A DNA stretch of 64,000 nucleotides from positions 1-64,000 of the forward strand of contig CAZUUJ010000001.1 in assembly GCA_964623625.1 (NCBI GenBank), given 5' to 3'. Source of the DNA: CAZLGM01 sp964623625 (GTDB lineage: Bacteria; Desulfobacterota; Desulfobulbia; Desulfobulbales; Desulfocapsaceae). Of this stretch, positions 63,618-64,000 are shown piece after piece. Under the pieces are notes generated by a model. The model was given only the letters and a program-made list of their open reading frames with translations. It did not search any database and was not told the DNA's origin. A program made the translations under genes and the position numbers. The stretch's first letter is position 1, and every line of letters starts with the position of its first letter.

Positions 63618-64000
63618 GTTTTGTTGCCGAAGTGAAACTCTGGGGACGAACAATAGGAGCCGTCTCTTTACCTTCTGACAGCGAGGTTGCCGCATTCGAA
63701 TACGACACACCCTTCATTGGCAGTGGCATCGAAGTTGCTCCGCTTATGATGCCTTTGAGTAGTCGTGTCTATTCCTTTCCCGAATTATCCCGCCAATCTT
63801 TCCACGGGTTGCCAGGCCTTCTGGCCGACTCTTTGCCTGACAAATTCGGCAACGCTCTTATCAATGCCTGGCTGGCTACCCATGGACGAACTCCAGACTC
63901 GTTCAACGCCATCGAACGGCTCTGCTATACAGGATCACGGGGCATGGGGGCTCTCGAATTTGTTCCGGCGCTCGGTCCAAAGAAAAAAAAAGATGCAGCC
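63614..64000 (+). CDS. HipA-family toxin kinase, N-terminal part (runs off right edge)
   Basis: First 129 residues only. N-terminal HipA domain: VAEVKLWGRTIGAVSL, then FHGLPGLLADSLPDKFGNALI and CYTGSRGMGALEFVP. HipA-type Ser/Thr kinases phosphorylate targets such as aminoacyl-tRNA synthetases; the kinase core lies outside the window, so activity cannot be judged. Confidence 0.88.
   Translation, partial: MSFVAEVKLWGRTIGAVSLPSDSEVAAFEYDTPFIGSGIEVAPLMMPLSSRVYSFPELSRQSFHGLPGLLADSLPDKFGNALINAWLATHGRTPDSFNAIERLCYTGSRGMGALEFVPALGPKKKKDAA

Noticed and set aside
1..64000. CRISPR arrays, rRNA, tRNA, tmRNA
   Set aside because: None seen on reading both strands; short tRNAs could still be missed without a scanning program.

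Overview
The window looks like a chromosomal segment of a Gram-negative, mostly anaerobic bacterium, most likely a member of the Desulfobacterota (my guess is Desulfobulbales-like). The reasons are LPS genes (kdsA, kdsC, lptC), TonB/ExbBD, a selenocysteine-containing SelD with an adjacent LysR regulator, an ATP-driven CoA-dehydratase-type reductase with its activase, NapH-like ferredoxins, CbiK, LarC and a cytoplasmic molybdopterin oxidoreductase. The taxonomic call is inference; no rRNA or tRNA gene was recognised.

Layout. 1-1256 (-): plsY, a J-domain protein and the start of a NifA-type regulator. 1742-6689 (+): a Pro/Gly/His-repeat secreted protein, then def-fmt-larC-pgpA and a methyltransferase. 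6710-11089 (-): NapH-like ferredoxin, GNAT, pyrF, and an anti-sigma-like/sigma pair facing a vWA lipoprotein (11292, +). 13261-17327 (+): a tightly packed operon of a membrane-flavodoxin-SCP2 fusion, a DUF2141 protein and a LytS/LytTR two-component pair. 17336-24656: PilZ, fabI, a zinc-phospholipase-C-like protein, cbiK, DUF2461, and the selenium block (tauE-like, selD with in-frame UGA, divergent LysR).

25121-33419 (-) is the most unusual part: nine closely spaced or overlapping genes in the order TonB-dependent receptor, His-rich DUF4198-like membrane-anchored protein (frameshifted), NapH-like ferredoxin, single-subunit 2-hydroxyacyl-CoA dehydratase/double-cubane-cluster-type reductase, its ATPase activator, a DsbD/SafE-like membrane protein, ExbB, ExbD and TonB. 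This looks like a dedicated outer-membrane uptake system wired to an ATP-driven low-potential reductase. The substrate is unknown.

34121-43910: zinc peptidases, small zinc-ribbon proteins, YqaA, a Cys-cluster protein, a secreted MsrAB fusion, and pyrG-kdsA-kdsC-lptC. 44042-54941: Trm5-like methyltransferase, MscS, a membrane XRE regulator with secreted partners, MoaE-like, dodecin, two unknowns, PPK2, a response regulator-GGDEF protein and TrmO. 55239-64000: PilZ, a secreted lipase, an Nth-Xth fusion, zinc-ribbon proteins, a molybdopterin oxidoreductase, a lipoprotein and hipBA (cut by the right edge).

Scattered through the spacers are short non-coding mobile elements. One family (terminal repeat CCTGAATCCGTGA, 5-bp target duplications in four copies) sits at gene ends and in two cases has rewritten a stop codon. 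Some copies carry a long hairpin whose 13-nt loop and flanks are conserved while its arms differ completely in sequence yet stay complementary. That covariation is the second most interesting signal here.
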